From Pseudonocardia sp. HH130629-09 (GTDB lineage Bacteria > Actinomycetota > Actinomycetes > Mycobacteriales > Pseudonocardiaceae): 64,000 bases of DNA. Shown in pieces: positions 44,363-54,135 of the stretch (the stretch's first letter is position 1; every line of letters begins with the position of its first letter). Under the pieces are notes generated by a model, which did no database searches, was not told where the DNA came from, and was given only the letters and a program-made list of their open reading frames with translations. The stretch covers positions 5,983,424 to 6,047,423 of the forward strand of contig NZ_CP011868.1 of assembly GCF_001294645.1 (NCBI RefSeq), given 5' to 3'. The translations under genes were made by a program, and so were the position numbers.

Positions 44363-44794
44363 TCAGCTCACGGGCTCCAGCACGAACACCGGGATGACCC
44401 GGGAGGTCTTCTCCTGGTACTCGGCGTAGGGCGGGTAGGCCTCGACGGAGCGGTCCCACCACTCCTGTCGCTCGTCGCCGGAGACCTCGCGGGCGACGAA
44501 CGTCCCGGTCCGGGTGCCGTCCTGCACCTGGACCTGCGGGTTCGCGACCACGTTGTGGTACCAGGCCGGGTGCTCCGGGGTGCCGCCCTTGGAGGCGATC
44601 ATCGCGTAGGAACCGTCGTGCTCGACGCGCATCACCGGCACGTAGCGCTTCTTGCCGGACTTCGCGCCGGTCGTCGTGACCAGGATGATCGGGCGGTCCA
44701 TGACCGTGACGCCCTCGGTGGTGCCGTTCTCGAGGATCTTCTCGGTCTGCTCGCGGACCCAGTCGGTCGGGGAGAGCTCAGCATTCTGCGTCAT
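44363..44794 (-). CDS. Deazaflavin (F420)-dependent nitroreductase-family protein
   Basis: The 143-aa protein is of the Ddn/FDOR-A family, single-domain split beta-barrel proteins that bind F420 or act on quinones. Typical segments: VTVMDRPIILVTTTGAKSGK, VPVMRVEHDGSYAMIASKGG and HPAWYHNVVANPQVQVQDG. The ATG at 44794 was preferred over one 11 codons upstream. It is divergent from thiC, whose TPP riboswitch begins about 110 bp away. Confidence 0.9.
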   Translation of the reverse strand: MTQNAELSPTDWVREQTEKILENGTTEGVTVMDRPIILVTTTGAKSGKKRYVPVMRVEHDGSYAMIASKGGTPEHPAWYHNVVANPQVQVQDGTRTGTFVAREVSGDERQEWWDRSVEAYPPYAEYQEKTSRVIPVFVLEPVS

Positions 44795-44900
44795 ACCGGT
44801 GGAGAACCCGATACCACCGGTGATCATTCCTCGCAGCCGGGTGAGGGGCTGGTGTCCGTCGCCGGACGGTGCCTACGGTGCGGGTGCACGACCAACTGAA

Positions 44901-44986
44901 CACGCGGGAGCTCCGTCGCGCGGGGCTGAGAGGGCGACTCGCCGGTCGCCGACCGCAGAACCGGCCGGGTAATGCCGGCCAGGGAG
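44901..44986 (+). promoter_or_regulatory. TPP riboswitch upstream of thiC
   Basis: The THI-box hallmarks are present in order: CGGGAGCTCC, GGGGCTGAGAGGG, GACCGCAGAACC and CCGGGTAATGCCGGCCAGGGA. The 3' end runs into the AGGGAGG ribosome-binding site 7 nt before the thiC ATG, which suggests control of translation initiation by thiamine pyrophosphate. Confidence 0.95.
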
Positions 44987-44993
44987 GACCGTC

Positions 44994-46643
<1,650 letters not shown>

Positions 46644-46667
46644 GGCTCCGGGCCGGGGGTGTGCACC

Positions 46668-46700
46668 GCCGGGGCCGCGGGACCCACCCGCGGCCCCGGC
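46668..46700 (+). terminator. Terminator hairpin after thiC
   Basis: A perfect 14-bp stem (GCCGGGGCCGCGGG / CCCGCGGCCCCGGC) has an ACCCA loop. It lies 24 bp after thiC and 30 bp before the second TPP riboswitch. Confidence 0.85.
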
Positions 46701-46730
46701 ACCGTCTACCGTCGTCGGCGACACCACGCA

Positions 46731-46832
46731 CGACGCGGGAGCTCGCGGAGCAGGCGGGCTGAGAGGGCGGCCGGGTCCCACCGGGACCGGCGTCGCCGAC
46801 CGCGGACCGGCCGGGTAATGCCGGCCAGGGAG
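46731..46832 (+). promoter_or_regulatory. TPP riboswitch upstream of thiD
   Basis: A second THI-box: CGCGGGAGCTCGCGG, GGGCTGAGAGGG, GACCGCGGACCGG and CCGGGTAATGCCGGCCAGGGA. Its 3' half is nearly identical to the thiC copy, while the variable P3 arm differs (an extra CCGGGTCCCACCGGGACCGG). It ends in AGGGAGG, 7 nt before the thiD ATG. Confidence 0.95.
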
Positions 46833-46841
46833 GACACGTCC

Positions 46842-47693
46842 ATGGAACCCACCGTCGGCACCACACCCCCGCGGGTCATGACGATCGCCGGCACCGACTC
46901 CGGTGGTGGCGCGGGCATCGCCGCGGACCTCCGTGCGTTCGCCGCCTGCGGGGTGCACGGGTGCCTCGCCGTCTGCGCGGTGACCGTGCAGAACTCGGTC
47001 GGGGTCACCGGCGTGCACACCGTCCCGGTCGACACGATCACCGGGCAGATCGCCACGGTCGCCTCCGACATCGGGCTGCAGGCCGCGAAGACCGGGATGC
47101 TCGCGAACGCCGAGATCATCGGGACCGTCGCGCGGGCCTGCGACGAGAACGGCATCGGCGCCGGCCTGGCCACGCCACTGGTCGTCGACCCGGTCGCGGC
47201 CTCGATGCACGGGGACCCGCTGCTCGCCGCCGAGGCCCTCGACGCCTACCGGCACACGCTGTTCCCGCGGGCCACGCTGGTCACCCCGAACCTCGACGAG
47301 ATCCGGCTGCTCGTCGAGCACGACGTCCACGACCGGGACGGCCAGTACGCGGCGGCGAAGGCGCTGCACGCGCTCGGGCCGCGCGCGGTCCTGGTCAAGG
47401 GCGGTCACCTCACCGATGACACCGACGGCTGCCTGGACCTCCTCTACGACGGCGACACGGCCGTCGAGCTGCCCGGCCCGCGCTTCGACACCGGCCACAC
47501 CCACGGCGGCGGGGACTCCCTCGCCGCCGCGATCGCGTCCGGGCTCGCCCGCGGGATGGAGCTGGAGGCGGCGGTCCGGTTCGGGAAGCGCTACATCGTC
47601 GAGGCGGTCCGCCACGCCTACCCGCTGGGCGCCGGGCACGGGCCGGTCTCGCCGCTGTGGGCCGTGCGGCCGTGGTGGGACGACGGCGACTGA
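46842..47693 (+). CDS. thiD: Hydroxymethylpyrimidine (phosphate) kinase ThiD
   Basis: The 283-aa ribokinase-fold enzyme phosphorylates HMP and HMP-P. N-terminal signature: TIAGTDSGGGAGIAADLRAF; middle: VVDPVAASMHGDPLL, LVTPNLDEIRLL. The anion-hole motif near the C-terminus reads HTHGGGDSLAAAIASG; the enterobacterial type has GTGC, so the usual Cys is Asp here, as in pyridoxal kinases. ATG 46842 follows the riboswitch-embedded ribosome-binding site. No ThiE fusion is present. Confidence 0.94.
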   Translation: MEPTVGTTPPRVMTIAGTDSGGGAGIAADLRAFAACGVHGCLAVCAVTVQNSVGVTGVHTVPVDTITGQIATVASDIGLQAAKTGMLANAEIIGTVARACDENGIGAGLATPLVVDPVAASMHGDPLLAAEALDAYRHTLFPRATLVTPNLDEIRLLVEHDVHDRDGQYAAAKALHALGPRAVLVKGGHLTDDTDGCLDLLYDGDTAVELPGPRFDTGHTHGGGDSLAAAIASGLARGMELEAAVRFGKRYIVEAVRHAYPLGAGHGPVSPLWAVRPWWDDGD

Positions 47694-47884
47694 CCCTCGC
47701 CATCGTCGCGCCCGCGAGATGCATGCGAACTCAACAACTCCGAGGTCGGGAACGACCGGCCCGTCACACGCCGCAGATGCGGCGCAGTGCTCGCGCGTCG
47801 CTCCGCGAAGGGTGCCCTGACCTGGGGATCAGTGACTGTGGTCTGCATCGCACTCGTCCGTGGAGATGTATACGCTTCCGCGCG

Positions 47885-50146
47885 ATGAGCATCTTGGGCA
47901 CCCGCGTCGTCCGCACCGAGGATCCGGTCTTCCTCACGCGCGGCGCGACCTACACCGACGACCTGACCGAGGAGCGGCTGACCGGGGCGTTGCACCTGAC
48001 GCTCGTCCGCTCCCCGCTGGCCCACGCGACGATCACCTCGATCGACACCTCGGCGGCGCTCGCGGCGCCGGGCGTCGTCGCCGTCGTCACCGGCGCCGAC
48101 CTGGACATCGCCCCGGCGCTGCTGTTCCCGGGCGCGAACAAGGCGATGACCCGTCCGTTCCTCGCGACCGACCGCGTGCGGTTCGTCGGCGAGCCGGTCG
48201 CCGCGGTCCTCACCGAGGAGTACTACCAGGGCGAGGACGCGGCCGAGCTGGTCGACGTCGAGTACGAGCCGCTGGACGTGGTGATCGACCCGCTGGAGGC
48301 CGTCCGCGACGAGACGCTGCTGTTCCCCGAGGCCGGGACCAACACCGCGGCCGCCTACGGGTTCGACGAGGAGCCGGACGCGTCGTTCTTCGACGGCTGC
48401 GAGGTCGTCGTCACCCGGGACCTGGTGAACCAGCGCCTGGCCGCGGCCCCGCTGGAGACGCGCGCCGCGAGCGCCTTCTGGGAGGGCGACCACCTCACCG
48501 TCTACATGTCCAACCAGAACGCCCAGGGTGGCCGCGACGAGATCGCCGGCTGGCTGGACCTGGACAAGGACAAGGTGCGGGTCGTTCTGCCCGACGTCGG
48601 CGGCGGCTTCGGCGCGAAGATCGGGTCGGACCCGGAGTTCGCCCTCGTCGCGTGGCTCGCGAGGCAGCAGGGGCGTCCGGTCCGCTGGAACGAGTCCCGC
48701 TCGGAGAACATGACCGGCATGGTGCAGGGCCGCGCCCAGCGCCAGACCGTCACCATCGGCGGCACCCGCGAGGGCCGGGTCACCCACTACCGGATCGACG
48801 TCGTGCAGGACCTGGGTGCCTACCCGCGTCTGGGCACCTTCCTGCCGATGTTCACCCGCATGATGGCGCCCGGCACCTACGACATCGCGAACGTCGACTC
48901 CCGCGCGCGCACCGTCGTCACCAACACGACCTCGATCGCGGCCTACCGCGGCGCCGGGCGTCCGGAGGCGACCGCCGCGATCGAGCGGGCGATGGACCTG
49001 TTCGCCGCCGAGATCGGCAAGGACCCGGCCGAGGTCCGCAAGATGAACGTCGTCGCCCCGGACCGGTTCCCGTTCCAGACCAAGGGCGGCGTCGAGTACG
49101 ACTCCGGCGAGTACGCCAAGGCCATCGACCTGGCCCTGGAGAACGCCGGCTACGACCGGCTGCGCGCCGAGCAGAAGGCCCGCCGCGAGCGCGGCGACGC
49201 CCGCCAGCTCGGTATCGGCGTCTCCTCCTACGTCGAGATCACCGGCGGCGGCGCCTTCGCCGAGGACGCCTCGGTGGAGGTGCACCCGGACGGCTCGGTG
49301 ACCGTGCTGACCGGCACCTCCCCGCACGGGCAGGGCCACGCCACGGCGTGGTCGATGCTCGCCTCCGACCAGCTCGGCGTCCCGATCGAGAAGATCACCG
49401 TCAAGCACGGCGACACCGACCTCGTCCCGCGTGGCGGCGGCACCATGGGATCCCGGTCGCTGCAGACCGGCGGCGTCGCGGTGCACCAGGCCTCGGTCGA
49501 GCTGATCGACCTGGCCAAGCAGCGCGCGGCCGACCTGCTCGAGGCGGGCGTCGACGACCTGGAGCTCGACCCGGCGAACGCCGCGATCACCGTCAAGGGC
49601 GTCCCCGGCGCGAAGTCGGTGACCCTCGCCGAGCTGGCGGCGGCCGAGCCGCTCAAGGTCGACACCACCTGGGACGGCAGGAAGCCGACCTTCCCGTTCG
49701 GCTCGCACGTCTGCGTCGTCGAGGTCGACACCGAGTCCGGCAAGGTGACGGTCGAGAAGATCGTCGCCGTCGACGACGCGGGCCCGATCCTCAACCCGCT
49801 GCTCTGCGACGGGCAGCGGCACGGCGGGATCGCCCAGGGCATCGCGCAGGCGCTGCTGGAGGAGGTCGTCTACGACGAGGAGGGCCAGCCGCTGACCGGC
49901 ACCTTCGCCGACTACGGCATCCCGTCGGCGGCCGAGCTGCCCAGCTTCGACCTGGTCGAGATGACGACCCCGACCCCGGTCAACCCGATGGGCTACAAGG
50001 GCATCGGCGAGGCCGGGACGATCGGCTCCACCCCCGCGACCCAGAGCGCGGTCATCGACGCCCTTTCCCACCTCGGCGTCACGCACATCGACATGCCCCT
50101 GACCCCGATGCGGGTCTGGGAAGCCGTCCAGGAGGCCTCCAAGTGA
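47885..50146 (+). CDS. Molybdenum hydroxylase large subunit (CoxL form II / xanthine dehydrogenase family)
   Basis: The 753-aa molybdopterin-binding subunit contains VGGGFGAKIG, the active-site loop AYRGAGRPEA, TSPHGQGHATAWSML and GYKGIGEAGTIGS with the catalytic Glu. Form I CO dehydrogenases have AYxCSFR at the loop, so AYRGAGR marks this as form II or another aldehyde/xanthine-type hydroxylase with unknown substrate. It overlaps the 2Fe-2S gene by 4 bp. Maturation would need XdhC, CoxD/E and MocA-type proteins, all encoded elsewhere in the window. ATG 47885 gives a family-typical start. Confidence 0.93.
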   Translation: MSILGTRVVRTEDPVFLTRGATYTDDLTEERLTGALHLTLVRSPLAHATITSIDTSAALAAPGVVAVVTGADLDIAPALLFPGANKAMTRPFLATDRVRFVGEPVAAVLTEEYYQGEDAAELVDVEYEPLDVVIDPLEAVRDETLLFPEAGTNTAAAYGFDEEPDASFFDGCEVVVTRDLVNQRLAAAPLETRAASAFWEGDHLTVYMSNQNAQGGRDEIAGWLDLDKDKVRVVLPDVGGGFGAKIGSDPEFALVAWLARQQGRPVRWNESRSENMTGMVQGRAQRQTVTIGGTREGRVTHYRIDVVQDLGAYPRLGTFLPMFTRMMAPGTYDIANVDSRARTVVTNTTSIAAYRGAGRPEATAAIERAMDLFAAEIGKDPAEVRKMNVVAPDRFPFQTKGGVEYDSGEYAKAIDLALENAGYDRLRAEQKARRERGDARQLGIGVSSYVEITGGGAFAEDASVEVHPDGSVTVLTGTSPHGQGHATAWSMLASDQLGVPIEKITVKHGDTDLVPRGGGTMGSRSLQTGGVAVHQASVELIDLAKQRAADLLEAGVDDLELDPANAAITVKGVPGAKSVTLAELAAAEPLKVDTTWDGRKPTFPFGSHVCVVEVDTESGKVTVEKIVAVDDAGPILNPLLCDGQRHGGIAQGIAQALLEEVVYDEEGQPLTGTFADYGIPSAAELPSFDLVEMTTPTPVNPMGYKGIGEAGTIGSTPATQSAVIDALSHLGVTHIDMPLTPMRVWEAVQEASK

Positions 50147-50703
50147 AGGTCGAGATCACCGTCAACGGTGAGCCCACCAGCGCCGACGTGGAGCCCCGCC
50201 AGCTGCTCGCGCACTACCTGCGGGAGACCGTCGGGCTGAAGGCCACCAACATCGGCTGCGACACCACGTCCTGCGGCGCGTGCACCGTGCTGCTCGACGG
50301 CGACGCGGTCAAGTCGTGCACCGTGCTGTCGGTGCAGGCCGACCAGCAGTCGGTCACCACCATGGAGGGGCTCGACGGCGCGTCCGAGGGCCGGCCCGAG
50401 CACCGGGTCACCGCGGCGTTCCGGTCCGAGCACGGGCTGCAGTGCGGTTTCTGCACCCCGGGCATGGTCATGTCCGCGGTGTCGCTGATCAGCCACGACG
50501 ACGACCTGGACGAGCGGAAGGTCCGCGAGGGACTGGAGGGCAACCTCTGCCGCTGCACCGGCTACCACAACATCGTGCGCGCGGTGCTCGTCGCCGCGGG
50601 CAAGGACCCGGACGCCGCGCAGAAGGCCGAGGCCGAGTCCGACGCGCTGCGCACCGCGCCCGGCTTCTCCCGTGGCGAGTCCGCCGAGGAGGCCCGCGCA
50701 TGA
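50143..50703 (+). CDS. Molybdenum hydroxylase 2Fe-2S subunit (CoxS type)
   Basis: The 186-aa electron-transfer subunit carries two 2Fe-2S clusters. The N-terminal plant-ferredoxin cluster uses CDTTSCGACTVLLDG; the C-terminal cluster uses CGFCTPGMVM and NLCRCTGYHNIV. The GTG start overlaps the large-subunit stop and its own stop overlaps the FAD-subunit start (ATGA). A ~25-residue Ala/Glu tail extends beyond the family norm. Confidence 0.96.
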   Translation: MKVEITVNGEPTSADVEPRQLLAHYLRETVGLKATNIGCDTTSCGACTVLLDGDAVKSCTVLSVQADQQSVTTMEGLDGASEGRPEHRVTAAFRSEHGLQCGFCTPGMVMSAVSLISHDDDLDERKVREGLEGNLCRCTGYHNIVRAVLVAAGKDPDAAQKAEAESDALRTAPGFSRGESAEEARA

Positions 50704-51518
50704 TCCCCCTCGCCTTCGACTACGCCCGCCCGGACACCCTCGACGACGCCATCGCGCTGCTCGCCGAGAAGGGCGAGGACGCCAGCGTCCTGGCCGGCGG
50801 GCACTCGCTGATCCCGGTCATGAAGGTGCGCCTCGGCGCGCCGGAGTTCCTGATCGACATCGGCCGGCTGCCGGAGCTGTCCTACATCCGCGTCGAGGGC
50901 GACGAACTCGCCGTCGGCGCGGCGACCAAGCACCGCGACGTCGTCGACTCGGCCGAGGTCGCGGCGGAGGTCCCGCTGCTCGGGGCCGTCGCCCGTACCG
51001 TCGGCGACCCGCAGATCCGGGCCCGGGGCACGCTGGGCGGCACCGTCGCCCACGCCGACCCGGCCGCGGACCTGCCCGCCGCGCTGCTCGCGCTGGACGC
51101 CACCGTCGTCCTGCAGGGGCCGCGCGGGAAGCGGACCGTGCCGATCGGCGAGTTCTACACCGGCGTGTTCACCACCGTGCGCGAGCCCGACGAGCTGATC
51201 GTCGAGATCCGCATCCCGCGCTGCGGTGACCGGGGCTGGGCGTACGAGAAGTTCACCCGGCGCAGCAACGACTGGGCGATCGTCGCCGTCGCGGTGTCCG
51301 GTGACCGGATCGGCCTGGTCAACATGGGGTCGACCGCGCTGCGGGCGTCCGCGACCGAGCAGGCGCTCGCCGACGGGCGCTCGGTCGCCGAGGCGGCCGC
51401 GCTGGCCGCCGAGGGCACCGAGCCGCCGGCGGACACCCACGGGTCGGTCGCGTACCGCACCCACCTGGTGCAGGTGCTGACCCGGCGCGCGCTCGAGACG
51501 GCGCGCGGCCAGGGCTGA
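50700..51518 (+). CDS. Molybdenum hydroxylase FAD subunit (CoxM type)
   Basis: The 272-aa FAD-binding subunit passes electrons from the clusters to the acceptor. FAD-binding motifs: VLAGGHSLIPVMKVRL and TLGGTVAHADPAADLPAALLA. Order large-small-medium, all overlapping by 4 bp, shows a tightly coupled operon. The CO dehydrogenase flavin motifs AGGHS and TLGG are kept. Confidence 0.95.
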   Translation: MIPLAFDYARPDTLDDAIALLAEKGEDASVLAGGHSLIPVMKVRLGAPEFLIDIGRLPELSYIRVEGDELAVGAATKHRDVVDSAEVAAEVPLLGAVARTVGDPQIRARGTLGGTVAHADPAADLPAALLALDATVVLQGPRGKRTVPIGEFYTGVFTTVREPDELIVEIRIPRCGDRGWAYEKFTRRSNDWAIVAVAVSGDRIGLVNMGSTALRASATEQALADGRSVAEAAALAAEGTEPPADTHGSVAYRTHLVQVLTRRALETARGQG

Positions 51519-51542
51519 GCCACCCCGCCGTGCCGGCACGGG

Positions 51543-51566
51543 GGCCGGGCTCACACGAGCCCGGCC
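51543..51566. terminator. Hairpin at the coxM/response-regulator junction
   Basis: A 10-bp stem (GGCCGGGCTC / GAGCCCGGCC) with ACAC loop overlaps the response regulator stop codon. It may terminate both convergent units. Confidence 0.5.
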
Positions 51567-52193
51567 TCCTGGGCGGCGATCGCGGCCTGGGTGCGGGAGC
51601 GCAGGCCCAGCTTCGCCAGGACCCGGGACACGTGCGTCTTCGTCGTCCCCTCCGAGATGACCAGCTCCGCGGACAGCTCGGCGTTGGACAGCCCGCGGCC
51701 CAGCCCGGCGAGCACGTCGGTCTCGCGCGCGGTGAGCGTCTCCAGCCCCGGTACCGACGACGGCCGCGGCGCCCCCGCGTAGCGGCGGATCACCCGCCGG
51801 GTCACCTCCGGTGCCAGCACTCCCTCGCCGCGGGCCACGGCCCGTACGCCGTCGGTCAGCCGAGTCGCGTCGACCGACTTCAGCAGGAACCCGGCCGCCC
51901 CGGCCGCGAGCGCGCCGTCGACGAGCTCGTCGAGGTCGAACGTGGTCAGCACCAGGACCTGGGTCGGCCCGCCCCCCGGCGAGGATCCGCCGCGTCGCCT
52001 CGATGCCGTCGATGCCGGGCATCCGGATGTCCATCAGCACCACGTCGGGCCGGTGCTCCGCGGCCGCCCGCACGGCCGAGAGCCCGTCGGCCACCTCGGC
52101 GACGACGTCGATGTCCGGGGCCGAGCCCAGGATCAGCACCAGCCCGGTGCGGACCGCCTCCTGGTCGTCGGCGACGACCACCCGGACGCTCAT
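51551..52193 (-). pseudogene. NarL-type response regulator, frameshifted in receiver
   Basis: The start (MSVRVVVADDQEAVRTGLVLIL, with LMDIRMPGIDGIEATRRIL) and the end (VLTTFDLDELVDGALAAGAA through the LuxR HTH LTARETDVLAGLGRGLSNAEL) are both normal but in different frames. The break is at a six-G run (CCCCCC at 51972-51977 on the plus strand); removing one G joins AGG to GPTQVLVLTTF. It overlaps the kinase gene by 4 bp. Without correction the HTH is lost. True mutation or homopolymer error is undecided. Confidence 0.87.
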
Positions 52194-53425
52194 CGCGTCA
52201 CCACGTCGGTGTCCGGGGCGACGGCGGCCAGCGGCAGATCGGCCCGGACCAGCCAGCCGTCGCCGTCGGGGCCGGCGTGCAGGGTCCCTCCGACGGCGCG
52301 GGCGCGCTCGCGCAGGCCGTCGAGGCCGGTGCCGCCGTGCAGCCCCGGAGCCGCCGCGGGGCGCCGCCCGAGGCCGTTGCGGACCTCGACGAGCAGCCGG
52401 CCCGGGGCGTCGGAGTGGAGGCTCAGGCGCACCGTCACCTGCGAGCCGGGTGCGTGCTTCGCGGCGTTGGTCAGCGACTCCTGCACGATGCGGTACCCGG
52501 CGAGGTCGACCGGGGCGGGCAGCGGGTCCGCGCCGCGCTCGTCGCGCAGGACGGGGGACAGGCCGGCGGCGCAGGCCTCGTCGAGCAGCGCGTCGACCTC
52601 GGACAGCCGGGCCGGCGCCCCGGGCGGGTCGGCCGTGTCGCCGTCGCGCAGCAGCCCGATCATGGTGCGCATCTCCCCGAGCGCGGCGACGCCGGAGGAC
52701 CGCACCGTACCCAGCACCCGCCGGACCAGCGCCGGGTCGGCGCCGGGCTGCAGCGCCGCCTCGGACTGCAGCGCGATCGCCGACAGCCGACCGGCGACGA
52801 CGTCGTGCAGGTCGCGGGCCATCCGGGCCCGCTCCGCGGCGACGGCGGCGTCCCGCTCCCGGGCCGCCGTCTGCTCCACCGCGGCGGCCCGCTCCCGCTC
52901 GACGGCCGCCAGGTCCCGGAACCGGCGCACCTCCAGCCCCCAGACCAGCGGGAGCCCGACGACGAGCGTCAGGTTGAGCACCGCGTAGGTGCCGGTGCGC
53001 ATGCCCGTGGTCAGCAGTGCCACGACGCCCAGGACGGTGGCGACCCCACCGGCGGCGACGGCGACCGCCCATGCGGTGCGGTGCGGTGGGAACACCACGG
53101 CGCAGTAGAGCAGGTCGGTGAACACGAGCACGGTCCCGATCTCGGTCCGGCCGTCCAGGACGGGGCCCGCGACCACGGCCGCCGTGCCGACCAGCAGCCC
53201 GGCGGGCACCGCGATCCGGCGCAGCACCGACGCGGCGCAGCCCACCCCCATGAACAGCAGCGACGCCGGTGTCGCCCCTCCGGACCCCGCGACGAACCAG
53301 GCGATCCCCGCGTCGGGCAGCGCCCAGATCAGCAGCAGCCCGACCACGAACCACACGACGCCCGTCCCGGCGTCGCGGAGCACCGAGGGTGCGCCGCCGT
53401 CGCGGTTCACCAGGTACGTGATCAC
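52190..53425 (-). CDS. Membrane sensor histidine kinase (HisKA_3)
   Basis: This 411-aa kinase has about five membrane helices in residues ~22-165, a coiled linker rich in Ala/Arg/Glu, a phosphoacceptor box (RARMARDLHDVVAGRLSAIAL) and a HATPase domain (ESLTNAAKHAPGS; GTGLDGLRERARAVGG). GTG start at 53425. Its cognate regulator gene is frameshifted, so signalling may be broken if the sequence is right. Confidence 0.92.
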   Translation of the reverse strand: MITYLVNRDGGAPSVLRDAGTGVVWFVVGLLLIWALPDAGIAWFVAGSGGATPASLLFMGVGCAASVLRRIAVPAGLLVGTAAVVAGPVLDGRTEIGTVLVFTDLLYCAVVFPPHRTAWAVAVAAGGVATVLGVVALLTTGMRTGTYAVLNLTLVVGLPLVWGLEVRRFRDLAAVERERAAAVEQTAARERDAAVAAERARMARDLHDVVAGRLSAIALQSEAALQPGADPALVRRVLGTVRSSGVAALGEMRTMIGLLRDGDTADPPGAPARLSEVDALLDEACAAGLSPVLRDERGADPLPAPVDLAGYRIVQESLTNAAKHAPGSQVTVRLSLHSDAPGRLLVEVRNGLGRRPAAAPGLHGGTGLDGLRERARAVGGTLHAGPDGDGWLVRADLPLAAVAPDTDVVTR

Positions 53426-53535
53426 ACCCCATCACAGCACGCCCGGCGCCCGCGCCGCGTCCGTCGAAGGTGGTATGCGCGGATCGGTCGCACGCCGGAC
53501 GCGCCACCGCGGGCGGGGCGGCACGATCGCCGGCC

Positions 53536-54135
53536 ATGGGGGAGTCGTTGTTCGCCGAGCCGCTGCTGTGGCTGATCGTCGGTGCCGAGATCGGGTTCTG
53601 GGTGTTCCTGCTGGCCGGGCTGGGGGCGCGCTACGTGCTGCGTCGCCGGGGCCCGGGTGCGGTGTTGCTGCTGGGGGTGCCGCTGATGGACCTCGTGCTG
53701 GTCACCGCCTCGACGGTGGACCTGGCGACCGGCGGCGAACCGTCGCGGGTGCACGGGCTGGCAGCGCTCTACCTCGGGATCACCGTCGCGTTCGGACACT
53801 CGCTGGTGCGCTGGGCCGACGTCCGGTTCGCCCACCGCTTCGCGGGCGGCCCGGCACCGATACGCCCGCCCCGGGGCGGGGCCGCCCGGATGCGGTACGA
53901 GTGGCGCGAGTACGGCAAGGTCGTCGCCGCCTGGGTGATCACGGCGGCGGTGCTGGTGCTGCTGTCGCTGGTCGGCGGCCGCGCGGTCCCGGCGCCGGGT
54001 GCCTGGTCGGGGGACCCGATGTGGTCCTGGCTGGCGACGGCGTCGCTGATCGCCGGGATCTGGTTCGTCGCGGGGCCGCTGTGGGCGACGGTGTTCCCCG
54101 GTACGGACGACCGGGAGCGCTCCGGTGCCCGGTGA
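53536..54135 (+). CDS. Hypothetical integral membrane protein
   Basis: The 199-aa protein has five or so predicted membrane helices (for example LLWLIVGAEIGFWVFLLAGL, AVLLLGVPLMDLVLVTAST and VAAWVITAAVLVLLSLVGG). A cytosolic loop contains AHRFAGGPAPIRPPRGGAAR. No family is recognised with confidence. It overlaps the DUF418 gene by 11 bp, so the two are probably co-expressed. Confidence 0.8.
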   Translation: MGESLFAEPLLWLIVGAEIGFWVFLLAGLGARYVLRRRGPGAVLLLGVPLMDLVLVTASTVDLATGGEPSRVHGLAALYLGITVAFGHSLVRWADVRFAHRFAGGPAPIRPPRGGAARMRYEWREYGKVVAAWVITAAVLVLLSLVGGRAVPAPGAWSGDPMWSWLATASLIAGIWFVAGPLWATVFPGTDDRERSGAR

